This document shows, in pieces, positions 25,402 to 33,193 of a stretch of 64,000 nt of DNA. A program made the position numbers and the translations under genes. Origin of the DNA: Paraburkholderia unamae (GTDB lineage Bacteria; Pseudomonadota; Gammaproteobacteria; Burkholderiales; Burkholderiaceae); NCBI RefSeq assembly GCF_003268775.1, contig NZ_QLSU01000014.1, positions 1-64,000 on the forward strand, read 5' to 3'. The number at the start of each line of letters is the position of its first letter. Position 1 is the stretch's first letter. The notes under the pieces were generated by a model. The model searched no databases. It saw only the letters and a list, made by a program, of their open reading frames with translations, and had not been told where the DNA came from.

Positions 25402-27366
25402 ATGGAAGCCAACGATGCTTCGCCAACGCAAGCCGGCATGCCCGTGTTTCACCAGCGCGGCGATATCTGTTCGTTCGGCAACGACGCCATTGCGTTGCGC
25501 TGGACGCTGAAGGACGAACGCCTTGCCGACTTTTCGCTGATCGATGGCATACGGACGCACACGCTGCCCATCGTCGCGCCGTTCGCGTTATCGCGCGCGG
25601 ACGCGAGCGTCGTGGGCGTCGACGAACTGAGGCTCCTCGCGCCGCTGAGCGAATCCACGCTCGAACCTGATTACCAGGCGTTGCGCCTGGTCGACCGTAT
25701 CGCCGGCCGGCGCGTGAGCGCCACGCTCGGCGATAAGGAAGGACGCCTAAAGGTGCAATGGAGCGTGGAACAGCGGGAGGGCTCACGATACCTGCGCATG
25801 CAGCTTGCAGTGACCGCGCTGCTTCAGGACGAAGCCATTACCGTGGTGTCCTTGCTGGAAGCGCGCGCCGCCAATCCGCAAGCGAGCCTCGAAACAACAG
25901 GAACGCCAGTCGTCGCGGATAACTTCTATCTGGGCTTCGAACTGCCGCTGGCGGCCAGTCACGTGGACGGCGAGCGCATCAGCATGACGCTGCGGCGCAC
26001 ATTGCCGCTGGAACGCAGCCGAACTTTGACGTATAGCGCAGTGGCGGGCGTGGCGCGCGACGGGCAATTGCGGCGCGACTTCGCCACTTATCTGGAGCGG
26101 GAGCGCGCCCGGCCCTATCGGGCATGTCTGCACTACAACAGTTGGGGCGACATCGGCTACCTCACGCCCTACACGGAGCAGCAGGCGCTTGAACGCATCG
26201 AGACGATCGGCCGCGAGTTGCACGCAGCACGCGGGGTGCGCATCGATTCATTCCTGTTCGACGACGGCTGGGACGATCTTGGCGGCGGCTGGCAGTTCAG
26301 CAAGGCGTTCCCGCACGGCTTCGCCGCGCTGCGCGAGGCCGCGGCACGCTATGGCGCAGCACCGGGCGTATGGCTTTCCCCCTGGGGCGGCTACGGTGCG
26401 CCGAAACAGGAGCGCGTAGCGCACGGTCGCGCGGCCGGGTATGAGGTCATCGATAACGGCTTCGCGCTATCGGGGCCGCGCTATTACCGGCGCTTTCATG
26501 AAGTCGTCATGGCGCTGCTCGAGCGCGATGGTGTGAACCAGTTCAAGTTCGACGGCACCGGCAATGCCGACAGCGTGTTTCCCGGCAGCCTCTTCGATAG
26601 CGATTGGGACGCGGCCATTCAGCTCATCGGGGACATCCGCGCGGCCAAACCGGACACCTTCGTCAATCTCTCGACAGGCACGCATCCCTCGCCGTTCTGG
26701 CTGCGCCATGTCGATTCGATCTGGCGCGGCGGCAGCGACGACGGTCAGGCGGGCAGCGGCGCGAACCGCGAGCGCTGGATCACCTACCGCGACGCGCAGA
26801 CCTGGCGCAACGTCGTCGCGCGCAGTCCGCTGTTTCCGCTCAATTCGCTGATGCTGCACGGCATTTACTATGCGCAGTGCAATGCGCGCCTCAATACCTC
26901 GGCGGGCGGTGCGTTCGCCAACGAAGTGTGGTCCTACTTCGGCAGCGGCACGCAATTGCAGGAGCTATACACCACCCCGGCGCTGCTGGGCGCAAGCGAC
27001 TGGGACGTGCTCGCGCAAGCCGCCCGCTGGGCGCGCGAGAACGGCGATGTGCTGCGTGACAGCCACTGGATTGGCGGTGCGCCGGACGAGCAGGCGATAT
27101 ACGGCTGGGCGGCGTGGTCGCCTCACAAGGCGATCGTCACGCTGCGCAATCCGGCGAATCGTGCGCAGCGCTTCGCGCTGGAGTTGCGGCATGAGCTTGA
27201 GTTGCCCGCCACCGGGACGCAGCGATTTCATACGCGCGTCGTCCGGTGTGCAGGGCGCACCGCGATTCCGCCATTGCTCGATGCCGACAAGCGGCAGGAG
27301 GTCCTGCTCGGACCGTTCGAAGTGCTTACGCTGGAACTGACTCCGGCCATTGAGGCGCGACGATAG
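25402..27366 (+). CDS. clan GH-D glycoside hydrolase, alpha-galactosidase-like (GH36/GH27 type)
   Basis: The protein has 654 residues. An N-terminal beta domain precedes a TIM barrel with HYNSWGD, FLFDDGWDD, WLSPWGGYG and FKFDGTGN, where D384 matches the catalytic nucleophile. SIWRGGSDDGQ supplies the likely acid/base Asp (D446 or D447). A C-terminal beta-sandwich follows. Clan D enzymes release alpha-linked galactose or N-acetylgalactosamine. No signal peptide is present, so it would act inside the cell. It converges on the GH35 beta-galactosidase with an 18-base gap, suggesting use of galactosidic oligosaccharides, although no transporter or regulator adjoins. Exact specificity is open, since this branch is divergent from characterised GH36 enzymes. 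Confidence 0.8.
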   Translation: MEANDASPTQAGMPVFHQRGDICSFGNDAIALRWTLKDERLADFSLIDGIRTHTLPIVAPFALSRADASVVGVDELRLLAPLSESTLEPDYQALRLVDRIAGRRVSATLGDKEGRLKVQWSVEQREGSRYLRMQLAVTALLQDEAITVVSLLEARAANPQASLETTGTPVVADNFYLGFELPLAASHVDGERISMTLRRTLPLERSRTLTYSAVAGVARDGQLRRDFATYLERERARPYRACLHYNSWGDIGYLTPYTEQQALERIETIGRELHAARGVRIDSFLFDDGWDDLGGGWQFSKAFPHGFAALREAAARYGAAPGVWLSPWGGYGAPKQERVAHGRAAGYEVIDNGFALSGPRYYRRFHEVVMALLERDGVNQFKFDGTGNADSVFPGSLFDSDWDAAIQLIGDIRAAKPDTFVNLSTGTHPSPFWLRHVDSIWRGGSDDGQAGSGANRERWITYRDAQTWRNVVARSPLFPLNSLMLHGIYYAQCNARLNTSAGGAFANEVWSYFGSGTQLQELYTTPALLGASDWDVLAQAARWARENGDVLRDSHWIGGAPDEQAIYGWAAWSPHKAIVTLRNPANRAQRFALELRHELELPATGTQRFHTRVVRCAGRTAIPPLLDADKRQEVLLGPFEVLTLELTPAIEARR

Positions 27367-27384
27367 GGGGCGCGAGGCGCATGC

Positions 27385-29292
27385 CTATGACAAGCTATCG
27401 GCTAACCGAACCGGCTTCGATTCGACCTGGTGCAGGTCGAAAACGAGCACCTCGTTCACGCCTTGCGTGAGCCACGGGGCGGGGCAATAGAGGCGTTGTT
27501 GCGGGCCGATATGCCAGTAGCGCCCGAGGTTGTGGCCGTTGACCCACACCACGCCCTTGGTCCAGCGGCTCATGTCGAGCCACGTGTCGCCCACGGTATC
27601 GAGAACGAGACTCGCCTTGAAAAAGAGTCCGGGCTTGAGCGGATTCGTGCAACGTTCCTGCAAGTTGGCGATGAACGTTTCATCCATCGGCAGCAGGAAG
27701 ACTTCCCAGTCCGTGAGCCAGGCCAGCGACCCGTCGGCGTTCTTCAGACTAACCGGTTCGAACAGTCCTTTGCGGTCGACGATCTCGGGCCCGAAATTGA
27801 CGCGTCCCATGCCTTCGACAAGGATATCTAACGAAAATTCTTCGTCCGGCGTCGCCTCATGGTTCGGTGTTATCGAAGGAAGCGCGAGCGGTGCACGATG
27901 CATCACGTTGAGCGCTTGAGCGTGGGCGAGCGGCATGCGCATTCTCGACACGGCGCCCACATAGCGGTCATCGACGAAAACGGTTGCGTAGTCGTGCACG
28001 CCGCTAATGTCCAGCGCGCCCGCCGCGTGGGCAGGCAGCGCCTTGCGGTAGAGCGCGAAGCCAAACGCCTGACCATGGTGTTCGAAGGACTGCGGATTGC
28101 CGTCTGGCTCGCGCGGCAGCGCGGCGGGCAGGTTATCCCAGATCGACGCGTAGCGCGTTGGCAGCAACGCACCGGACGCGGCGCATGCCAGCGTGGCGAT
28201 GGCCTCGGGTACGTCGGGCAACGGCTCGCGCAGATAGCCCGCGATGATCTCGCGGTACTTCCTGTACTTGGGCGTTGCCGCGCCTTGCTCGTCGATCGGT
28301 GCGCAGTAGTCGTAGCTCGTGATGTCGGGCTGATAATTGCCGGCATCGTCCACGTTCGCGCCGGCATAAAAGCCAAAGTTCGTTCCGCCATGAATGACGT
28401 ACAGGTTGAACGACAGGTGTCGCTGCATGAATTCGGCGAGCACGCCGGAGAGATCGTAGTCCTTCCCGGCGAAACCGGCTTCGCCCCAATGCGTGAGCCA
28501 GCCGGGGTACACCTCGCCAGCCATGACTGGCACCGTGGGAAATGCGCGGCGCGCCGCTGCGATCCTTGCCGCGTCGCCATTGCTCAGCGCAATCGCGCCG
28601 CCTGCTACCGTGGTGCGATTGCGTTCGAGTTGCGGGAGTCCGTCTTCGGTATAGAAGGGGCCGCCAATGCCGGCGGCAAGCCAGCGTTGCCGGAGTTCTT
28701 CGAGGTAAGCCGGATTGCTTGCGTAAGAGCCGAATTCGTTCTCGATCTGGATCATCAAGATGGGTCCGCCGTGCTCGATCATCAACGGTAGAACGCGGGG
28801 AGCCAGTGCGTCGATATAACGGGCCACGGCCGCCATGTAGCGCGGGTCGGTGGCCGAGTCGGTGCGCAAGCGGATATCGGGTTCGCTCAAGAGGTACGAA
28901 GGAAGGCCGCCCAGGTCCCATTCGGCGCACACATACGGTCCGGGACGCAGCAGCACCCACATTCCCTCTGACTGGCACAGGCGGATAAAGGCCGCGATAT
29001 CGCGGTCGGCGCTCTCGAAATCGAATACGCCCTTATGGGTCTCGTGATAATTCCACATGACGTACAGCGCAACGCAGTTCATCCCCATGGCTCTCGTCAT
29101 GCGAATCCGGTGTTGCCAGTATTCATGCGGGATGCGGGCGGGGTGCAATTCGCCGCTGCGAATCTGCATGGGCTCGCCGTCGAGCAGGAAGTGCTCGCCA
29201 TGGGCGCTGAAAGTGAAACGGTGGCGGCTTTCGAGGTTCACGATGCACTCGCACTTCGGCGCCGCGAGGCGCGGTTCAACACGGCGTGGCAC
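27385..29292 (-). CDS. GH35 beta-galactosidase
   Basis: The protein has 635 residues. The GH35 barrel begins near residue 28 with LLDGEPMQIRSGELHPARIP. Catalytic acid/base E186 is in IQIENEFG and nucleophile E260 is in VMAGEVYPGW. VLLRPGPYVCAEW and NLYVIHGGTNFGF are further family blocks. Two C-terminal jelly-roll domains (WTKGVVWVNGHNLGRYW) complete the typical length. It hydrolyses terminal beta-galactosides. No signal peptide is visible. The start is either GTG at 29292 or GTG at 29241; neither has a good ribosome-binding site. Confidence 0.92.
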   Translation of the reverse strand: MPRRVEPRLAAPKCECIVNLESRHRFTFSAHGEHFLLDGEPMQIRSGELHPARIPHEYWQHRIRMTRAMGMNCVALYVMWNYHETHKGVFDFESADRDIAAFIRLCQSEGMWVLLRPGPYVCAEWDLGGLPSYLLSEPDIRLRTDSATDPRYMAAVARYIDALAPRVLPLMIEHGGPILMIQIENEFGSYASNPAYLEELRQRWLAAGIGGPFYTEDGLPQLERNRTTVAGGAIALSNGDAARIAAARRAFPTVPVMAGEVYPGWLTHWGEAGFAGKDYDLSGVLAEFMQRHLSFNLYVIHGGTNFGFYAGANVDDAGNYQPDITSYDYCAPIDEQGAATPKYRKYREIIAGYLREPLPDVPEAIATLACAASGALLPTRYASIWDNLPAALPREPDGNPQSFEHHGQAFGFALYRKALPAHAAGALDISGVHDYATVFVDDRYVGAVSRMRMPLAHAQALNVMHRAPLALPSITPNHEATPDEEFSLDILVEGMGRVNFGPEIVDRKGLFEPVSLKNADGSLAWLTDWEVFLLPMDETFIANLQERCTNPLKPGLFFKASLVLDTVGDTWLDMSRWTKGVVWVNGHNLGRYWHIGPQQRLYCPAPWLTQGVNEVLVFDLHQVESKPVRLADSLS

Positions 29293-29431
29293 GGAGCGCG
29301 CTTGTATTTGCGGACTCAGGCACTATACTTTCGATTCACGATTGCTAGTAGAACGCTTAATTTCGTAAAGGCCAGCGATTCAACCATTCGACAACCCGAC
29401 ACGCATACGCGCAAGCCAGTGGCGGCCGGCT

Positions 29432-29457
29432 ATGTAACCGTATAGACCCAGTTACAT
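29432..29457. promoter_or_regulatory. ATGTAAC-N12-GTTACAT inverted repeat before the HdeD-like gene
   Basis: Perfect 7-bp arms at 29432-29438 and 29451-29457 end 6 bases before the HdeD-like start. The position overlaps where the promoter or leader must be, so it could be a repressor site. No adjoining regulator gene explains it. Confidence 0.45.
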
Positions 29458-29463
29458 TCGAAT

Positions 29464-29982
29464 ATGAAAAAGCGTGCATTCTTCCCTGTCGCGAGTTCCA
29501 CGCTCCTCGTGGCCGGCGGCATCCTCTGCATCGTCTTGTCGCTGACCAACCGGTCGCTGATCGGCACGCTTTTCATCGCGAGAATGCTGCTGTTCTGCGG
29601 CTTCGTGCATGCGTTGAACCTGTTCATGGCGAGAGGCTGGAAGCTCACGCTCAGGCGCATTCCGCCGGTCGTCGTGCCGCTGCTCATTGGTATCCTGATC
29701 CTCGTGAATGACAGCGCGCGGGCGCGCGGCCTCACCGTCATGCTGATGATCTTCTTCGTGCTCGACGGCTTCTTCAAGATCATTGCGTCGATCGAGCAGG
29801 ACGTGAGGATCAACAACATCGGCATTGTCAGCGCCACACTGTCGTTTCTCCTTGCCATCTTGCTTGCCGCCAATTTCCCGAGCGTGCCCGTGCCGCTGCT
29901 CGGGCTATTTCTCGGGCTCGATCTCATCGCGATGGGCCTCGCGCCGATTGGCCGGAGCGAGCGCACGCGCGGTCTGGCCTGA
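29464..29982 (+). CDS. HdeD-family (DUF308) membrane protein
   Basis: This 172-residue protein has five to six hydrophobic helices, among them TLLVAGGILCIVLSL, RIPPVVVPLLIGILILVND and GIVSATLSFLLAILLAANF. The pattern matches the DUF308/HdeD group, whose E. coli member aids acid resistance at high cell density. A GLxLGLDLIxxG-type end is present. It stands ahead of the SHOCT-domain gene after 157 bases on the same strand. The role here is unknown. Confidence 0.75.
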   Translation: MKKRAFFPVASSTLLVAGGILCIVLSLTNRSLIGTLFIARMLLFCGFVHALNLFMARGWKLTLRRIPPVVVPLLIGILILVNDSARARGLTVMLMIFFVLDGFFKIIASIEQDVRINNIGIVSATLSFLLAILLAANFPSVPVPLLGLFLGLDLIAMGLAPIGRSERTRGLA

Positions 29983-30139
29983 CGACAGGAACGGCGGTCC
30001 GTCCGGGCGCCCTGCATGCCGGCCGGCCGTGAGCAGTCAGGCAGTCAGGCAGTCAAAGTGTACGGCGTCGTCTCGCATCCATGATGCCCGCGTTCGCGCG
30101 CCGTTGCGGGTTTCGTCACGCTACCCACGGAGAGCATCC

Positions 30140-30520
30140 ATGATCTTTGCAAATGGATTTACGTTTTCGAACTTTATTATCGATACCTTTTCGATATTCA
30201 TGTTCATCTTGTGGTTCTGGTTGTTCATCACGATAACGAGCGATCTGTTCCGCAGAAGCGATATATCGGGATTTCTGAAGATTGTCTGGGTGATCTTTCT
30301 CATCGTGCTGCCGTATATCGGCATATTCGCCTATATCCTCACGCAGGGCCGGGACATGGCGACGCGCAACCAGGAACGCGCGCAGAAGGCGCGCGACGAA
30401 CTGCGGCAGGTCGTCGGCTACAGCATTGCCGATGAAATCGAAAAGCTCGACCGTCTGAAATCGACAGGGTCGCTCACGGAGGACGAGTACAAACGCCTCC
30501 GCTCACGACTGGTCGACTGA
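30140..30520 (+). CDS. membrane protein with PLDc_N-like helices and SHOCT domain
   Basis: The protein has 126 residues. Two transmembrane segments (FSIFMFILWFWLFITI and IVWVIFLIVLPYIGIFAYIL) resemble the phospholipase D-nuclease N-terminal hairpin. A charged helix (ERAQKARDELRQVVGYS) and a C-terminal SHOCT motif at about residues 98-126 (DEIEKLDRLKSTGSLTEDEY, ending RLRSRLVD) follow. SHOCT segments mediate oligomerisation of small membrane proteins. The ATG at 30140 follows CGGAGAGCATCC. Coding sequence is unusually AT-rich at its start compared with its neighbours. Confidence 0.8.
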   Translation: MIFANGFTFSNFIIDTFSIFMFILWFWLFITITSDLFRRSDISGFLKIVWVIFLIVLPYIGIFAYILTQGRDMATRNQERAQKARDELRQVVGYSIADEIEKLDRLKSTGSLTEDEYKRLRSRLVD

Positions 30521-30528
30521 TGTGTGCA

Positions 30529-30595
30529 CAGGCATGGCGTTCGTCCATGCCTGGATTCGAGGTCTATCTTCGCGGGGCTACCTTCGCGTAGCCCC
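30529..30595. terminator. two hairpins between convergent genes, probable bidirectional terminator region
   Basis: CAGGCATGG (30529-30537) pairs perfectly with CCATGCCTG (30545-30553), and GGGGCTAC (30574-30581) with GTAGCCCC (30588-30595). They fill the 81 bases between the SHOCT gene (plus) and the RcnB-like gene (minus). T-runs are lacking, so termination may be Rho-assisted. Confidence 0.55.
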
Positions 30596-30601
30596 CCCGC
30601 G

Positions 30602-30928
30602 TCATTCCGTACCCGAAACGATCTTCGAAATCTTCCAGTTGCTCCGGGTGACCAGCACGTAGTCGCCGTTCACGCCGAGCCATTGCTGACCCCGCTTCGG
30701 CGCGTCGAGACTATGTGACTTCCAGTCGTTCATGACGTAGTTGTAATGCCGGTACTTCGACGGAACCTGCTGCCCCTCGTGCCAGTCGCGATGCGGCATG
30801 GTCGGCATGACCTGCTGGCGGCCGGTGCCCTGGCTTTGGTCGCCGCCCGATGCCCCTTGTGCGAACACGGAAGGGCTAACGCCGATGAGGAGCGCTGCGA
30901 TGGCGGAAACGACGAGTTGGCTTTTCAT
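30602..30928 (-). CDS. RcnB-family periplasmic protein
   Basis: The protein has 108 residues. A signal peptide (QLVVSAIAALLIGVSPSVFA) is followed by a Gln/Gly linker and the RcnB core: HEGQQVPSKYRHYNYVMNDW, RGQQWLGVNGDYVLV and IVSG. E. coli RcnB tunes nickel and cobalt efflux, but most homologues are of unknown function. The ATG at 30928 is chosen because it begins the signal peptide. No metal-transport genes adjoin. Confidence 0.8.
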   Translation of the reverse strand: MKSQLVVSAIAALLIGVSPSVFAQGASGGDQSQGTGRQQVMPTMPHRDWHEGQQVPSKYRHYNYVMNDWKSHSLDAPKRGQQWLGVNGDYVLVTRSNWKISKIVSGTE

Positions 30929-31342
30929 GGTTCGATCTCCAGAGGCAGGAAGAGGAGTGACGCCGCGCATGAGCGCGAGTCTGACCGCGCGTTTGACCGG
31001 ACAGGAAGCCGGTGTCGAGACCGGTTATGAAACGTCCGGAAAGCCTTGCTTTGCGATTGGGCGAACGGACCCTTAAAAATCTGGGTGAATCGCTCGAAAT
31101 AGCGGATTTAAGTGTTTGAATTATCTATTCATAGTAGTAGAGAGAATTCCGACTTCAAGAAATTTACATTCGATCGATTTTGTGGCGGTTTCGAGTATTT
31201 GTGATGAATAAGCGCGCGTGTTATCCGTTTGATAACACCTGGAGATTGGGGAGACCCATTACGGATGTTGGCTGATTGATTCGGACTGGAGATCAATCCG
31301 GAAACCGCGCTAACCGCGCGCCCCCCAAATAGCGGGCGCGCG
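30929..31342. other. 414-base intergenic region with an unexplained palindrome
   Basis: It lies between two minus-strand genes and has no coding signal. An AT-rich stretch at about 31100-31180 could hold the rcnB-like promoter's upstream region. At 31218-31238, GTGTTATC and GATAACAC form a perfect 8-bp inverted repeat with a 5-base spacer. The arms recall the GntR-type sites at 16710 but the spacing differs. Confidence 0.5.
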
Positions 31343-32872
31343 TTACGCCGCGCAGGTCGCAACCCGGTTCCTGCCGCGCGCCTTGGCGTCGTACAACGCC
31401 TGATCGGCCGCCTTGATGACCTGGGTGACGTCGATGTCCTGCTCCGGCGTCCAGCTCGCCGAGCCGATGCTCGCGGTGACGCGGCCATACTCGCTTTCCG
31501 AATGCTCGATGGCGAGCTCGCTGATGGCAAGGCGGATTTTCTCGGCAATCGCGTATGCGCCTTCGCGCAGCGTATCGGGCAGCACGACGATGAATTCCTC
31601 GCCGCCGTAGCGCGCGGCCGTGTCGGCGGGCCGCCGGATGTTTTCGCCGATGCAGCGCGCCACGGCCGCAAGCGCGTCGTCGCCGGCCTGGTGGCCGTAT
31701 TTGTCGTTATAGGCCTTGAAGCGGTCGATATCGACGAACAGCAGGGAGAACACGCCGCGCGCGCGCCTCGCGCGCCGCCACTCAAGGTCGAGAATTTCGC
31801 CTAGCGTGCGGCGATTGTGCAGGCCGGTGAGGCTGTCGGTTCGGGCGAGCAGCTCCAACTCGGACTCGGCGCGCATTCTGCGCCGCAACTGCGTGCCCAA
31901 CATGAACGAGAGCGCAACGAAGCCCAGCGCGAAAGCGCCCATGAGCGAGCCGATCGTGAGCGCTCGCCGCCGCCATGCGGCGTAGATATCGGGTTGTGCT
32001 TCCGCGACCATGATGATGAGCGGCAACTGCGGAAAATTACGGAAGAAATACAGTCTGCGCACGCCGTCGATCGACGACGTGTCGAGAAAGCTGCCTTCGG
32101 CCGCCGAGCGGAATTTGCGGAACGTGCTGGCCTTGCTGATGTTGCGCCCGACGACCGCCGAGTCGTAGGGCTGACGCATGATCATCACGCCGTTTTGCGC
32201 GATCACCGAAATCGCGCCATGCGGGCCGAGCGAAAGCCCCGCGAAAAGGCGATGAAAATACTCCAGATTAATGGCGATCATGACGATCCCGGCGAAGCTG
32301 CCGTCGGCGTTCGAGAGCCTGCGGCTGAGCGCGATGCTTGGCTCGCCGTTGCGCAGGCGCGAGTGGAACGGCGCGCTGACGAAGAGACCGGCGTTGGGAT
32401 TGTCGCGCTGGACCGTGAAGTAGTCGCGATCGGCGAAATTGGCCTTGCGCGGCGTGTCGCTTGCCGAGTCCATGACGACGTTGCCCGCCGCGTCGAGCAC
32501 GAGCATCGAGCCCAGGTAGTCCGCCGTGGCGGCGCGATCGAACAGAAGCTGGCTGCGCAGATGCGGCGGCAGCGCCATCACCTCGGGCTTGCCCAGGCCG
32601 TCGACGACCGCTTGCAGCGAAAGCGCGTATAGCTCGAAGTTGCGTTCGATGTCGCGCTCGGCAATGAGCGCGACATTGCGCGAGTTTTCGCGCGCGCGTT
32701 CCATTGCGTCGTGGCGGCTTTGGTAGAGCACCGTCGCGCACAGCGACGCCATGACGAAGGCCACCACGAGGCTGCCATAGAAAATGGCGCGCGGCCCTGT
32801 GAGCCATTTGATGAGCCTGGCGCGACCAGGCACGGACGGGGGCGCGCTACGATCCTCTCGCGGTGGGTTCAT
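31343..32872 (-). CDS. membrane diguanylate cyclase with periplasmic Cache-type sensor
   Basis: The protein has 509 residues. Transmembrane helix 1 lies near residues 28-50 and is followed by a dCache_1-like sensor (DRDYFTVQRDNPNAGLFVSA; SIALSRRLSNADGSFAGIV), then helix 2 near 305-325. The GGDEF domain covers about 340-505. The active site is YGGEEF, with an RPAD inhibitory I-site five residues before it, so product feedback is expected. It should make c-di-GMP from two GTP. Cache domains commonly bind amino acids or carboxylates. The gene stands alone. Confidence 0.92.
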   Translation of the reverse strand: MNPPREDRSAPPSVPGRARLIKWLTGPRAIFYGSLVVAFVMASLCATVLYQSRHDAMERARENSRNVALIAERDIERNFELYALSLQAVVDGLGKPEVMALPPHLRSQLLFDRAATADYLGSMLVLDAAGNVVMDSASDTPRKANFADRDYFTVQRDNPNAGLFVSAPFHSRLRNGEPSIALSRRLSNADGSFAGIVMIAINLEYFHRLFAGLSLGPHGAISVIAQNGVMIMRQPYDSAVVGRNISKASTFRKFRSAAEGSFLDTSSIDGVRRLYFFRNFPQLPLIIMVAEAQPDIYAAWRRRALTIGSLMGAFALGFVALSFMLGTQLRRRMRAESELELLARTDSLTGLHNRRTLGEILDLEWRRARRARGVFSLLFVDIDRFKAYNDKYGHQAGDDALAAVARCIGENIRRPADTAARYGGEEFIVVLPDTLREGAYAIAEKIRLAISELAIEHSESEYGRVTASIGSASWTPEQDIDVTQVIKAADQALYDAKARGRNRVATCAA

Positions 32873-33193
32873 GTCTTTCAGCTACGTTCATCGCCGCCCA
32901 TTCCTCGCGTGCATTTCCCCGCTCACGGCGGGCAAAGTGGCCATGGCGCGCCCGCCATGCAGGCAGCGAAGGCGCAAACAAGTCCGCGTTTCGGACGCTA
33001 CTGCCTCAATATCGGGTATTCGTCGTACGGGTTTGATTGGTATTTTTACCTACACGACGCCAGGTGATGCGCAGTGAGTGCGTAGTGAAGCGCGCGCCCA
33101 TGCCGCGCGCATGTCCCGCTTGTGTATCTCGTGTTTCAATAGGCGGCGCGGCGCACCGCGCCACTGTTCCTGTCATTCTTTCCAGGCACCGTC
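32873..33193. other. 321-base intergenic region, no feature seen
   Basis: Divergent spacer between the cyclase and dihydroxyacetone kinase genes. Promoters for both must lie here, but I recognise no clear motif, hairpin or repeat. Confidence 0.5.

Noticed and set aside
31129..31785. 218-codon frame overlapping the cyclase gene
   Set aside because: It lies in another frame of the GGDEF coding region, is Arg/Ser/Pro-rich and ends in non-coding AT-rich DNA. It is a shadow.
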